DNA of 62,134 nucleotides, taken from contig JAJRTN010000167.1 in assembly GCA_024278275.1 (NCBI GenBank), positions 1 to 62,134 on the forward strand, given 5' to 3'. The notes under the pieces are model-generated. The model was not told the origin of the DNA and ran no database searches. It saw only the letters and a program-made list of their open reading frames with translations. Of this stretch, positions 36,601 through 44,477 are shown piece by piece. How positions within the stretch are numbered: the stretch's first letter is position 1; each line of letters begins with the position of its first letter. A program made the translations under genes and the position numbers. The DNA is from Candidatus Hydrogenedentota bacterium (GTDB taxonomy: Bacteria > Hydrogenedentota > Hydrogenedentia > Hydrogenedentales > JAJRTN01).

Positions 36601-36714
36601 GAGCAGAACCAGCAGCGCTGCACGTGTCCGCCGTCCGTAAATGGGGACCCCGGGACCGATCCTGGATGGCTTACTCTGCTTCAGTGCCGGCCTCTTCTTG
36701 CTCCACTTTGCCAT
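33643..36714 (-). CDS. Large AsmA/TamB-like envelope protein
   Basis: A 1023-residue protein. After a basic cytoplasmic tail ([15 protein letters not shown]) a membrane helix ([20 protein letters not shown]) lies near 30-52. The remainder is a long series of beta-rich repeats, like AsmA and Tam[21 protein letters not shown] at the start, and an AsmA-like C-terminal part ([20 protein letters not shown] near 935). Such proteins bridge the inner and outer membranes and carry phospholipids. The start ATG lies 44 nt inside the recA coding end, so it is in the recA transcript. The product should be a periplasmic bridge anchored in the inner membrane. Confidence 0.82.
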   Translation of the reverse strand: MAKWSKKRPALKQSKPSRIGPGVPIYGRRTRAALLVLLLLPVVAAAGLLFIKYKLESFRDTVAKQAEERLGLRFGAKAVEVNGLRGLRVEGFDALFTTPLGPRLRVQAPETFIDIDLIDLFYGQMTVKRVLVEGASFTLSREAGQPWFNAPRGGGLMPKTLSFRVTGRHCTLRIAGSQEETALELRELAFDVSRLPQSPDTVGRIHGLLGKGRGRPVQSTFRYGALEDFDLRVSGAGLVAADVNALLPAGARLAEESTMAPAIRLSGYPDHTLVISVHAPFTNLALADSSLLPPLTGTLSTLASYQLDTHEVKLTSARLESAQMSGDVSGTLSVAQPPGVLDLRLSVEQFPLKEMARQAVQAALGQYGEVDFEIDDPYTIALALRGTLDTPTLSVKAKMEQGSVTFKPIDQRYPAADLRVGMVALSWDSTLRQPVGTLNITGGTLRHGALGLAADDITGTLVLRPGKAILDPLTATVAGNEMAGDVTYDFSTKTAAFGLTGVLADVERLNFMDKLGKGGVKGAVHLSCKGTAAPDQVVVQATVDLTQAEVEYDWFFLKPKGMGASVRDLHIDLKAKQSLTVAGILSAATSTVAFDAALAYRDGTWKPQTVTARSDAVNVLTTGECLRLPYRLSGENATEGTFAWRPSPTGKPGKGEITTSVFFPRISLEPGNNLAPIVCNDARLTAQFDNGPDPGTVSLRVEAREARVPALSSPWLPPFRPEDKELDARFPRRPMVTRYELRADRISLPPWRGTNFEGTGFFSKEQNVIRHFAADIEGGGRLEGSYGVKRAENIGTLDVSWTEIPAIYLLRHMKFPELLTGTMTGEVHYSMDRDDPGTLEGGGRFDIRKGQFSADFVVQLLASQLDADLSALPPSLAFEQLRADVAFDGDKITTSDILLESEGIEISGGGYFILDGDMDYMIDVSISPKTAARIPVLAANLNISGHKATQTDIKLAFHITGPTFSPSGRVAGLPPVGVTLVNGAFTVGGEVVKIIDTPRQILIDLFKIIGGAVGVAKPAGGRK

Positions 36715-37732
36715 GGCCTGCCCACACCACCTCTCGCACTTTCAGCACCGTGTCCCGTATGTTCGCGGCGATGTCCGGGTTGTCCCGGAGATACTGTCGC
36801 GTGGTCTCACGGCCCTGCCCCAGGTTCTCACCGTTCATGGAGAACCAGGCACCGCTCTTCTGGATGATTTTCTCCGCCAGGGCCAAATCGAGCAAATCCC
36901 CCTCGCGTGAAATGCCTTCATTGAAAAGAATATCAAACTCCGCCTGCTTAAAAGGTGCGCTTACCTTGTTTTTGACCACCTTCACCCGGACCCGGTTGCC
37001 CACGTTTTCCTCTTTGTCCTTGATGCTTCCAATCCGGCGGATATCCAACCGCATAGTCGAATAGAACTTCAACGCCCGGCCGCCCGTGGTCGTCTCCGGG
37101 CTGCCAAACATGACCCCGATCTTCTCCCGAATCTGGTTGATGAAAATTACCAGCGTGTTCGACCGGCTGATCACCGCCGTAAGCTTGCGCAGGGCCTGCG
37201 ACATAAGCCGCGCCTGGAGTCCCATGTGGGAATCCCCCATATCCCCTTCAATTTCCGCCTTCGGCACCAGCGCCGCCACCGAATCAACCACGATAACATC
37301 CACGGCATTACTGCGCACCAGGCTTTCACAGATTTCAAGGGCCTGCTCCGCCGTATCGGGCTGAGAAACCAGCAGATTGTCTATGTCCACGCCGATCTTG
37401 GTTGCGAACTGGGGATCCAGCGCATGCTCCGCGTCGATAAAGCACGCGATCCCGCCCTCCCGCTGCGCGTTCGCCACCACGTGCAGACTGAGCGTCGTTT
37501 TTCCCGAGGATTCCGGGCCGAAGATTTCCACCACCCGTCCCCGCGGAAGCCCGCCCACCCCCGTGGCCAAATCCAACGAAAGACTGCCCGTGGAAATACC
37601 CGCGATTCCCGCCGTGGACGTCCTGTCGCCCAAGCGCACCAGCGTTCCCCGCCCAAACTGTTTTTCCAACTGGGAGACCGCAATATCCAGGGCTTTCGAT
37701 TTTCCCGCATCATCGGCTTTCTTCGCGCACAT
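36671..37732 (-). CDS. recA: RecA recombinase
   Basis: A 353-residue RecA of normal length. Seen are the Walker [10 protein letters not shown] (72-80), [11 protein letters not shown], the Walker [21 protein letters not shown], loop 1 and loop 2 ([20 protein letters not shown]) and a short acidic C-terminus ([10 protein letters not shown]). It forms filaments on single-strand DNA and drives strand exchange and SOS induction. It is preceded by its own promoter (37783-37811). The 3' end overlaps the AsmA-like gene by 44 nt. In the same window AddAB would provide its substrate. Confidence 0.97.
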   Translation of the reverse strand: MCAKKADDAGKSKALDIAVSQLEKQFGRGTLVRLGDRTSTAGIAGISTGSLSLDLATGVGGLPRGRVVEIFGPESSGKTTLSLHVVANAQREGGIACFIDAEHALDPQFATKIGVDIDNLLVSQPDTAEQALEICESLVRSNAVDVIVVDSVAALVPKAEIEGDMGDSHMGLQARLMSQALRKLTAVISRSNTLVIFINQIREKIGVMFGSPETTTGGRALKFYSTMRLDIRRIGSIKDKEENVGNRVRVKVVKNKVSAPFKQAEFDILFNEGISREGDLLDLALAEKIIQKSGAWFSMNGENLGQGRETTRQYLRDNPDIAANIRDTVLKVREVVWAGHGKVEQEEAGTEAE

Positions 37733-37782
37733 GGGCTTCCTATCCTTCCTGAGGTACTGAATAAACGTTCACCAGTTGCGCT

Positions 37783-37811
37783 ATTCTGCCAAATCCCGCG
37801 CGACATGTCAA
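37783..37811 (-). promoter_or_regulatory. recA promoter
   Basis: On the minus strand a perfect TTGACA (37806-37811) and CAGAAT (37783-37788) are separated by 17 nt. About 20 nt downstream of the -10 box lies TGAA-CGTTTA-TTCA, a candidate operator; it is not a classic LexA box. The rest of the gap up to about 38110 shows no gene or clear structure. Confidence 0.65.
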
Positions 37812-38114
37812 GTGATCGTCAAAAGCCGGCCATTCCCCAAGAGACGCTCCCCCCTTACATGGCCGCAATTGTAATAACTCCCACCAAAAATGTCCACCGC
37901 TTATTCCACATGAGCGCGTGGATATCGCCACGTTAATAAACCAGCGGGACTCACAGGGACTTCCTGGAGAAAAAGCTTTCCCCATCCTCCATGCAAGCCC
38001 GGATTAAACGGTGTCAAGGTTCCAATCGCGCCCCCTCCCGTTTCGATTAGCCTACCTCAGATTTGGAACCAAGGCAAAGCGCTTGGAGAGAGGCTCGTTA
38101 GGGGGTTGGTGAAA

Positions 38115-38171
38115 GTGCGAGTGCATGAAGGTGCGAGTGCGGTTGTTTTCGATGAAAGGGAATGCTAGCAT
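38115..38171 (+). promoter_or_regulatory. Promoter with a direct repeat, gene at 38230
   Basis: TTGTTT (38143-38148) and TAGCAT (38166-38171) lie 17 nt apart. Directly upstream, GTGCGAGTGC occurs twice (38115-38124 and 38131-38140), 16 nt apart. Such a placement would suit an activator or repressor, but the boxes are imperfect. Confidence 0.4.
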
Positions 38172-38229
38172 CAGGTGGTGTAAAGGGAAGCTGAGTGTTT
38201 TTACCAGAACGATAGCGGGGATTGCCTCC

Positions 38230-40311
38230 ATGGAAAAAACTTTGTTTATTTTGCTGCTCATGTTCTTGATGGCCGCTTCGGGGGTCGCGCTGGCGGAGCC
38301 TGTCGATGCGTCCCCGACGATTCTTCCGGAGGCGGCCCGTGCGCTGATCCAGCAGGCGGGGAACGCGGATGATGACAAGGTCCGGCTGGCATTGCTTAAG
38401 GAAGTTCAAGAACTTCCCGATTTGGCGCCTGATTTCCAGTCGGACTTGGCCAGTATGATTGACCAGGTGGATCAGTGGATCAATTGCGATAAGCTGATGT
38501 ATTTCTATCATCGGGTCTGGCAGGATGGGGACTGGGACTTCGGGATTTCCGAGGATTCGCCCCTCTATCCGCTGACTTATCTCTACCGGGGGCGCATGTT
38601 GGCGTGGACCGCGGTAGAGTATTCCGGGATCTTTTTTTACCCGGAGCGTTGCCGGCAGGTTTTTGAAAAGGCAAGAAGGAACTTTGAACTGGCGAAACGG
38701 CATTTCCCCGGGAACCGCATCGCCGGCATGTATCTTGGCGAGCCCATACCGCCACGCAAGCACTATTACCCGGTTCCGGGCGCCCCGAAGTGGGCGGTCT
38801 ATCAGCGGGAGGGCATTGAGCGGCTCCTCGATATTGTCGAGTGGTGGATTGATAACCGGCAGCAGGAGGACGGCGAGTTTGGCGGGCGTTGGGGCGACGA
38901 CTGTGAAATGTGGGGGTGGTGGGCGCCGATGATGATTGGCTTCGAGTGTCCGAAGCTTGCCAGGGCCCAGGCTTTCTTCTCCAAGTCCCTCATGAGTCAG
39001 CCCCACATGGAGCCAGGCTACACCAATATCATTTCAGACGTGGAGCACTCCGCCGAGCCTTCGGCCTATGCCATTTTGCCCATGATGTATCTTGATCCGG
39101 AGGACCCCCAGTGGGGCGCCATGGCCTTGCGCCTGGCGGACCTGATGGAAAACCTCTGGACCGGCCGGAACGAACGGGGCTTTCTCCAGTTCAAGAGCAC
39201 CTTTATCTCGGGCAGCGAGGTGGATGCGTCGCCCCAACGGGCCTGCGACACGAACATGCACCCCCGGGTCATGATCCCTGCCCTGCTGTATTGGCAACGC
39301 ACGGGCGACGAACGGTTGACCAAGTTGTTCAGCGATTGGATGGATACGTGGGTCGACGCAACCGCCCGAAGCGACCGGGGCAAACCGGCGGGTATCCTGC
39401 CCAGCGCCCTCCATTGGCCCGACGGGCATGTGGGTGGCGTCGGGGAAAACTGGTGGTATCCCGAAAATTATCCTTACGGAAAGTTCTATTCCTGGCCGGG
39501 CAGCCTGGGCGTTATGAGCACCACGCTCCTTTTGACGTGGCACATGACGGGTGATGACAAGTACCTGGAACCGATTTTCTCCATGATTCGCATTCACGAT
39601 GAATACCTGGCTTCACCGCCGAAAGAGGAGCCGAAGCCGGGGACAAAGGCGTGGTGCGCGGCACAACTGGGCGGGATAGGCGGGGTGTTGGCAAAATACC
39701 GGTTTCTGACGGGCGATACGACCTACGACGAAATTATCGGCAAGGGGGCCGCGCCTTACGTGCATTTTCGCCTGACCGGAGACCGCGAGCCCATGGTCGA
39801 GGCGTTGCGGAACAATGCCGAAGCGCTGCGCGGCAATTTCGAGGCCTATACCAGTGAACCCCGCTACACGGACCGGATGATGAAGTTCAACCGCTTTTTC
39901 ATGTTTCCGAATATGATGTTTCGCCGCCCTATCACCACGCTTTACTATCCCGACGGCGGTATCCTGTACCGCATGATCAGTGGCGAGCCCGGTTCGCTGA
40001 CCTATTTCCCGACCAATGCCGTGCGCTGGTTGACCAATCCCCGCAAGATCGCCGCGCTGGTAACCAAGTCCGACAAGCAGCATTTCGAGGCGGAGGTCTT
40101 CACCTTTGACGACAAGCCACGGGACATGGGCGCCGAGTTTTACCTGCTGGAGCCCGGAAACTACGAACTCATGATCGCGGTCGGCGATGGCACCTGGGAC
40201 GCCTATGAACCGATGATGCACCAGAAGTTTACGGTGGATTCCCCCCGAACGCGGGTTTCCTTTGTTCTGCCGCCACGCAGGCTCAGCACCTTGAAAGTGT
40301 ATCCCAAGTGA
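38230..40311 (+). CDS. Secreted protein, probable alpha/alpha-barrel carbohydrate-active fold
   Basis: About 693 residues from the ATG at 38230, chosen because the signal peptide (KTLFILLLMFLMAASGVALA) begins there. The middle has repeated helical pairs rich in Trp and Tyr (YLYRGRMLAWTAVEYSG; REGIERLLDIVEWWIDNRQQ; PRVMIPALLYWQRTGDERLT; LGVMSTTLLLTWHMTGDDKY), like an (alpha/alpha)6 barrel of glycoside hydrolases or polysaccharide lyases. Possible active-site clusters are GGRWGDDCEMWGWW (near 225) and HWPDGHVGGVGENWWYPENY. A beta-sandwich ends the protein. The substrate and family cannot be named from the sequence alone. Confidence 0.8.
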   Translation: MEKTLFILLLMFLMAASGVALAEPVDASPTILPEAARALIQQAGNADDDKVRLALLKEVQELPDLAPDFQSDLASMIDQVDQWINCDKLMYFYHRVWQDGDWDFGISEDSPLYPLTYLYRGRMLAWTAVEYSGIFFYPERCRQVFEKARRNFELAKRHFPGNRIAGMYLGEPIPPRKHYYPVPGAPKWAVYQREGIERLLDIVEWWIDNRQQEDGEFGGRWGDDCEMWGWWAPMMIGFECPKLARAQAFFSKSLMSQPHMEPGYTNIISDVEHSAEPSAYAILPMMYLDPEDPQWGAMALRLADLMENLWTGRNERGFLQFKSTFISGSEVDASPQRACDTNMHPRVMIPALLYWQRTGDERLTKLFSDWMDTWVDATARSDRGKPAGILPSALHWPDGHVGGVGENWWYPENYPYGKFYSWPGSLGVMSTTLLLTWHMTGDDKYLEPIFSMIRIHDEYLASPPKEEPKPGTKAWCAAQLGGIGGVLAKYRFLTGDTTYDEIIGKGAAPYVHFRLTGDREPMVEALRNNAEALRGNFEAYTSEPRYTDRMMKFNRFFMFPNMMFRRPITTLYYPDGGILYRMISGEPGSLTYFPTNAVRWLTNPRKIAALVTKSDKQHFEAEVFTFDDKPRDMGAEFYLLEPGNYELMIAVGDGTWDAYEPMMHQKFTVDSPRTRVSFVLPPRRLSTLKVYPK

Positions 40312-40341
40312 TGTGAAAGACATCCATGCCCCGCCTCGCCG

Positions 40342-42396
40342 TTACCCGTCGGTAAAGCGGATGCTGTCGATGCGGATGGTGCCAGTTACGGCGTCCCCGC
40401 CGGTCAGGTTGATGCGCAGTTGCTCCACCGTGCCTTTCCAGGAAGGTTTCGCGGACAAATCCACCACGGTCTCCATGACCTGGTCATGGGCGGAGGCCGT
40501 CTCGATACGCAGGGATTTGGCGTCATCCCATGTGGAATCCCCGGTGGTGATGAAGTGGAGCTTCATGGCCGTCGCGGCGGTGTGATTCTGAAAACGCAGG
40601 CGAAGCACCTTGCAGGCCCCGGCGGGTAAACCCAGGTCGCCGGGGGAAAGGATGTGGGCGTTGGGCGCCTCTTTCACGGCGAGAATGTAGTAGCCACCGG
40701 CCACGTAATGGACCGGCAGGGCCGTGCCGACCTGCTTCTTGTATTCGGGGGCCGTTCCCAGGTCCGCCTCGGTCCATCCTTCTTTGTCGAGCACGCCGTT
40801 GAATTCCCAGGTTTTCACCGGGGAGACGCCCCCGGGCAATAGGCCGACATACATGAGGTCACTGGTCCAAAGCTCTCCGTCATCTGCCACCAAACGCAAC
40901 AGGTAGTCGCCGGGCGTGCTGAAGACCGCTCCCGTCCCCGGGGAATCGGCATCGGCAAAGTTGACGGTACCCGGGCCTTCGAGCAGTTCCCAACGAGACT
41001 TCAGGGATTTCCCGGCGGGCCTCTTGTCGTCGGAGACCGTTCCCCGCAACCCTACGCGGGATTTGCCGGTCACCTGGTCCGGTCCGGCCGACACCACGGG
41101 TGGATTATTGAGCGGCATGGCACGGTCCAGTGCTTCCCGCGAGGCAAAGGCCGTGTTGTCGCGAAGCGTCCATTGCGTGGTGTCGGGGGCCTGGTTGACG
41201 AAGAACGCGACGCCCGGCGCCAACACGTAGCCGTTGTCGTGGATGGTCCCCGTGCTGCACGCCACCGCCGGATCGGGCTTTTTCCCGCCCCAGACGAATA
41301 TCTCCGCCGGCCCGAGCTTTTTCGCCCCGTTGTTCTTGATGAAGCGTGAATTACGGATCTCGATATTTTTCGCCTGGGGCGAGCGAAGCCCCAGGACCTC
41401 GATGGCGGCCCCCGCGTTGTTCATGAAGGTGCAACCGTCGATCAGGCAGCCGTCGCCATTCGCCTCGAAATCGATGGCCCCTTCGTCATGGCTTCCCGAA
41501 TCGGGCTGGTTGCGGAAGGTGCAGTTCCGAATGGCCAGGCCCAGGGGATTGCCCAGCATGATGCCCATGGTCCCGGCGAAGGCATGATACCCCGGCGCGT
41601 CGAAGACGCAGTTCTCCATGACCGAGTCGATGGCGGTGATGAGCGCCGGGTGGGGCGACGTGTTGTACACGTAGCAGTCGTGGACGTTGACCCGGTCCAG
41701 CCTGACCCGCTCGCCCGTGACGAAAAAGCCCCAGGAGGTCTGAAAGATATCGCAATTCCGGATGGTGATGTCCCGTCCACGCCCGGTAACCGCGATGCCC
41801 GAGGAGGCCCGAAAACCGTCGTCGAAAGATCCCTTGTAACCGGTCCACTCGGGAATGCCGCTGAGATTTCCCCACTCCCGGTAAATGCCCTCGATATGAT
41901 GGGCCACGCAGTCTTCGATCAAGAGCCCGCCGTGTCCCGGCTCGGCGTAGTAGACCACCATGCCCTTGCCCGCGTAGCTGAAAGTAAGCCCGAAAATGCG
42001 CAGGAAGTCGGGATTCCTGATTAATCCACAGCGCTCGTGTATTTGCCAATTTCGCCGGAGTATGGGCCGCGCACCCTCGCCGTAGGCCCCGATCTCCGCC
42101 CATTGTTCGGGTGTCCCTTTCGCGCCGATGCGCAGTTCCTGGCAGATCACGCTGCCCCGCTTGATCAACAGACGCTCCCCGGGACCAAGCACCTTGCCGT
42201 TCACGTTGGTGAAGTCCCGCCACGGCGCTTCGACGGACGTGCCCGGATTGGCGTTGCTTCCATTGAGGCTGTCCACGTAATAGGTCACCGCCTTCTGCGC
42301 GGCCACGGGGCCATGGAGCAGGGAGGTGAACACCAGGAGACAGATCGGTGTCCATCTTCCAGCGCGAACAAAACGTGTGAACTTGTAGCCGTGCAT
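40342..42396 (-). CDS. Secreted right-handed beta-helix protein with PKD-like and C-terminal beta domains
   Basis: About 684 residues from the ATG at 42396 (GAGGAGAC upstream). The signal peptide ends near HGPVAAQ. A parallel beta-helix covers about 35-430: YYVDSLNGSNANPGTSVEAP, RPILRRNWQIHERCGL, then stacked coils such as IRNCDIFQTSWGFF and IRNCTFRNQPDSG. A PKD/REJ-like domain follows (NPPVVSAGPDQVTGKSRVGL, then YLLRLVADDGELW). The last 150 residues form a carbohydrate-binding-like sandwich. Beta-helix proteins of this kind are often lyases or hydrolases for pectin, alginate or sulfated glycans; the catalytic type cannot be told. It is convergent with the gene ending at 40311. Confidence 0.85.
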   Translation of the reverse strand: MHGYKFTRFVRAGRWTPICLLVFTSLLHGPVAAQKAVTYYVDSLNGSNANPGTSVEAPWRDFTNVNGKVLGPGERLLIKRGSVICQELRIGAKGTPEQWAEIGAYGEGARPILRRNWQIHERCGLIRNPDFLRIFGLTFSYAGKGMVVYYAEPGHGGLLIEDCVAHHIEGIYREWGNLSGIPEWTGYKGSFDDGFRASSGIAVTGRGRDITIRNCDIFQTSWGFFVTGERVRLDRVNVHDCYVYNTSPHPALITAIDSVMENCVFDAPGYHAFAGTMGIMLGNPLGLAIRNCTFRNQPDSGSHDEGAIDFEANGDGCLIDGCTFMNNAGAAIEVLGLRSPQAKNIEIRNSRFIKNNGAKKLGPAEIFVWGGKKPDPAVACSTGTIHDNGYVLAPGVAFFVNQAPDTTQWTLRDNTAFASREALDRAMPLNNPPVVSAGPDQVTGKSRVGLRGTVSDDKRPAGKSLKSRWELLEGPGTVNFADADSPGTGAVFSTPGDYLLRLVADDGELWTSDLMYVGLLPGGVSPVKTWEFNGVLDKEGWTEADLGTAPEYKKQVGTALPVHYVAGGYYILAVKEAPNAHILSPGDLGLPAGACKVLRLRFQNHTAATAMKLHFITTGDSTWDDAKSLRIETASAHDQVMETVVDLSAKPSWKGTVEQLRINLTGGDAVTGTIRIDSIRFTDG

Positions 42397-42454
42397 GTAC
42401 CGTCTCCTCTGGTAAGAACAATAGAGCGGTGGAAGGATGAACCGTTTTCCTGTT

Positions 42455-43282
42455 TCAAGGTTTCTTTTCGGGAACGGCCTCCACGTCTTGTATGAAAGCC
42501 TCCCACGCTTGCCGGTATACGGGTTCCGACTCGACGAAACCCTGGTTGTGATCACCGGTGATTTCGATGAAGCGCTTGGGCTGGGGCGCCAGTTCATAGA
42601 GCTTCCGTCCGTGCCGGTAGGGGATTACCGTGTCCTGTGGGCTGTGTATGACCATCACGGGGGCGCGGATGTCCCCTACTTTGCGGTCCGACTCGAAGCG
42701 GTGTTTCAGGAGCATGCCCATGGGAAGCCAGGGGTAGATCGCCCGTCCCATGGCCACGGTGGAGAGAAAGGTGCTTTCGAGCACCACGCCCGCGGGAACC
42801 ACGCGGGAGGCGAGATCCGCCGTTACGGCGCCCCCGAGAGAACGACCAAAGAGGATGACCTCCCTCGGGTCAATGTGCCGTGTCTCGGTGAGATACTGCC
42901 AGACCGCCCGTGCATCCGCGCAGGCACGCGCCTCGGAAGGGCTCCCCGTGCTTCGTCCGTAGCCGCCGTAGTCGTAGGCCGCGACGGAGAGTCCAAAGGA
43001 ACGCAGCAGCCCGATGGATTCCAGGCGGTCGGCCATGTTGCCCGCGTTGCCGTGGGAGAAGAGCACCACGCCCCGGGCATTTTCGAGTGGGATGAACCAG
43101 GCATGGGTCTTTTCGCCCTGCACGGGGAGGAAAACCTCGTCAAAGTCCCACCCATAAGCGCTTGGATCGCGGTACACGTCACGCGTGGCGGGAAAGAGGA
43201 TGCGTTCCTGGAAAACATAGAGCAAGGCGACCAGGACCACGTAGGCCACCACCACCACGCCCGGAATGAGTAGAAGACTCAC
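42455..43282 (-). CDS. Membrane-anchored alpha/beta hydrolase (BEM46/FrsA-like)
   Basis: About 275 residues from a GTG at 43282. One N-terminal membrane helix (SLLLIPGVVVVAYVVLVALL) anchors the enzyme. The hydrolase domain shows VVLFSHGNAGNMADRLE (oxyanion HGN), AAYDYGGYGRSTG, the nucleophile FGRSLGGA, then HSPQDTVIPYRHG (Asp) and TGDHNQGF (His). Serine esterases like this act on unknown small esters or lipids. Its GTGA overlaps the dusB stop, so the two are translationally coupled. Confidence 0.88.
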   Translation of the reverse strand: MSLLLIPGVVVVAYVVLVALLYVFQERILFPATRDVYRDPSAYGWDFDEVFLPVQGEKTHAWFIPLENARGVVLFSHGNAGNMADRLESIGLLRSFGLSVAAYDYGGYGRSTGSPSEARACADARAVWQYLTETRHIDPREVILFGRSLGGAVTADLASRVVPAGVVLESTFLSTVAMGRAIYPWLPMGMLLKHRFESDRKVGDIRAPVMVIHSPQDTVIPYRHGRKLYELAPQPKRFIEITGDHNQGFVESEPVYRQAWEAFIQDVEAVPEKKP

Positions 43283-44256
43283 GCGGCGTCCTCGGACTCG
43301 TATTCTTCGTAAAACCGCCACAGTCGCTCCACGATGGGTTCCACTTCCGTGAACTGCATAAGGTCTTTCCGCAGGTTGGCGATATTGCGGACGCCCTTGA
43401 GATAGCCCGCGTAGTGCTTGCGAAACGACGGCACTCCCCGTGCCGCGCCACGAAAGGCCACGGAGTCGGTCAGGTGACGAATGCACATTTCGATACGGCG
43501 CTTGAGACCGGGATCGGGCAGGCGTTCGCCCGTGTCCAGGTAATGCCGGGCGTGCCGGAAAATCCACGGGCTGTGAATCGCACCACGACCAATCATCACG
43601 CCGTCACAGCCCAAATCGAAACAGGTCTTCACGTCCTCCGGCGTCTTGATGTCCCCGTTGGCAATGAGCTGAATACCGCTCGCTTCCCGGATGCGGGGCA
43701 GCCACGACCAGTCGGCGGCGCCCGTGTAGCCCTGCCTGCGCGTGCGGCAATGAACCGTGAGGGCCTGCACGCCCAAGTCCTCCAACATACGGGCCACGTC
43801 GAGGATGACGATACTGTCTTCGTCCCAACCCAAACGGGTCTTGATCGTCACGGGGAGCTTCGTGCCGCGCATGACCGAACGCACGACGGCCTCGAAGCGT
43901 TTCAGGTCGCGCAGGAGCCCCGCGCCGTCGCCCCGGTTGGCAACCTTTTTCACCCAGCACCCGCAATTAATATCGATGAAATCAGCCCCGGCCTTTTCGG
44001 CCAGGGCGGCGGCCCGCTCCATGGAGGCCTCGGCACTGCCATAAAGTTGAATGGCGATGGGCCGTTCATTATCGTCCACGAGGATCTTGCGCCGGGCGTT
44101 CTTCACATTGCGAATAAGCGCCTCGCAACTGGTGAACTCCGTGTAGAGGAGGTCCGCCCCCTGCTCCTTGCAAATGGCGCGAAACGGCCGGTCCGTTACG
44201 TCCTCCATGGGCGCCAGGCACAGGGGCCGGTCAATGTTGATATTACCGATTCGCAT
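43279..44256 (-). CDS. dusB: tRNA-dihydrouridine synthase
   Basis: A 325-residue FMN enzyme of the Dus family: APMEDVTDRPFRAICKEQGA at the N-terminus, FTSCEAL, DFIDINCGCWVKKVANRGDG (catalytic Cys region), VTIKTRLGWDE, ALTVHCRTRRQGYTGAADW, LIANGDIKTPEDV and DGVMIGRGAIHSPWIF. It reduces uridine in tRNA to dihydrouridine. The symbol dusB is by best likeness; DusA and DusC are less likely. The promoter at 44301-44372 carries the conserved upstream element. The cotranscribed hydrolase overlaps its stop. Confidence 0.92.
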   Translation of the reverse strand: MRIGNINIDRPLCLAPMEDVTDRPFRAICKEQGADLLYTEFTSCEALIRNVKNARRKILVDDNERPIAIQLYGSAEASMERAAALAEKAGADFIDINCGCWVKKVANRGDGAGLLRDLKRFEAVVRSVMRGTKLPVTIKTRLGWDEDSIVILDVARMLEDLGVQALTVHCRTRRQGYTGAADWSWLPRIREASGIQLIANGDIKTPEDVKTCFDLGCDGVMIGRGAIHSPWIFRHARHYLDTGERLPDPGLKRRIEMCIRHLTDSVAFRGAARGVPSFRKHYAGYLKGVRNIANLRKDLMQFTEVEPIVERLWRFYEEYESEDAA

Positions 44257-44300
44257 GAGGTGTCTCTTGTGGACATAATGACGGGGGGATCAGCGCGTCC

Positions 44301-44372
44301 ATTATATCACTCCCTTTTGTTTCCCCCCAATGTTGCATACCTGCCCATTTGCGAAAAAACGATTTTCAGCAA
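44301..44372 (-). promoter_or_regulatory. dusB promoter with conserved upstream element
   Basis: On the minus strand TTGCTGAAAATCGTTTTTTC followed by GCAAATGG (44345-44372) lies 38 nt upstream of a perfect TATAAT (44301-44306). The -35 box is poor (TTGGGG, 44325-44330, 18-nt spacer). It matches the arrangement ahead of the PilZ and glycosyltransferase genes. Confidence 0.65.
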
Positions 44373-44477
44373 GGTTGTTCTACAATCCTGCATAATGCGT
44401 TTTCCTGGACCGCAACATCAGACTTCCTGATTCCGGCCGGGACAGGGATTTAATGCAAGACGTGTCAAAATCGCGGA

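Noticed and set aside
38041-38229. tRNA or small RNA in the recA upstream gap
   Set aside because: No cloverleaf, no anticodon-arm pattern and no CCA end could be found. The bases are better explained as promoter and leader.
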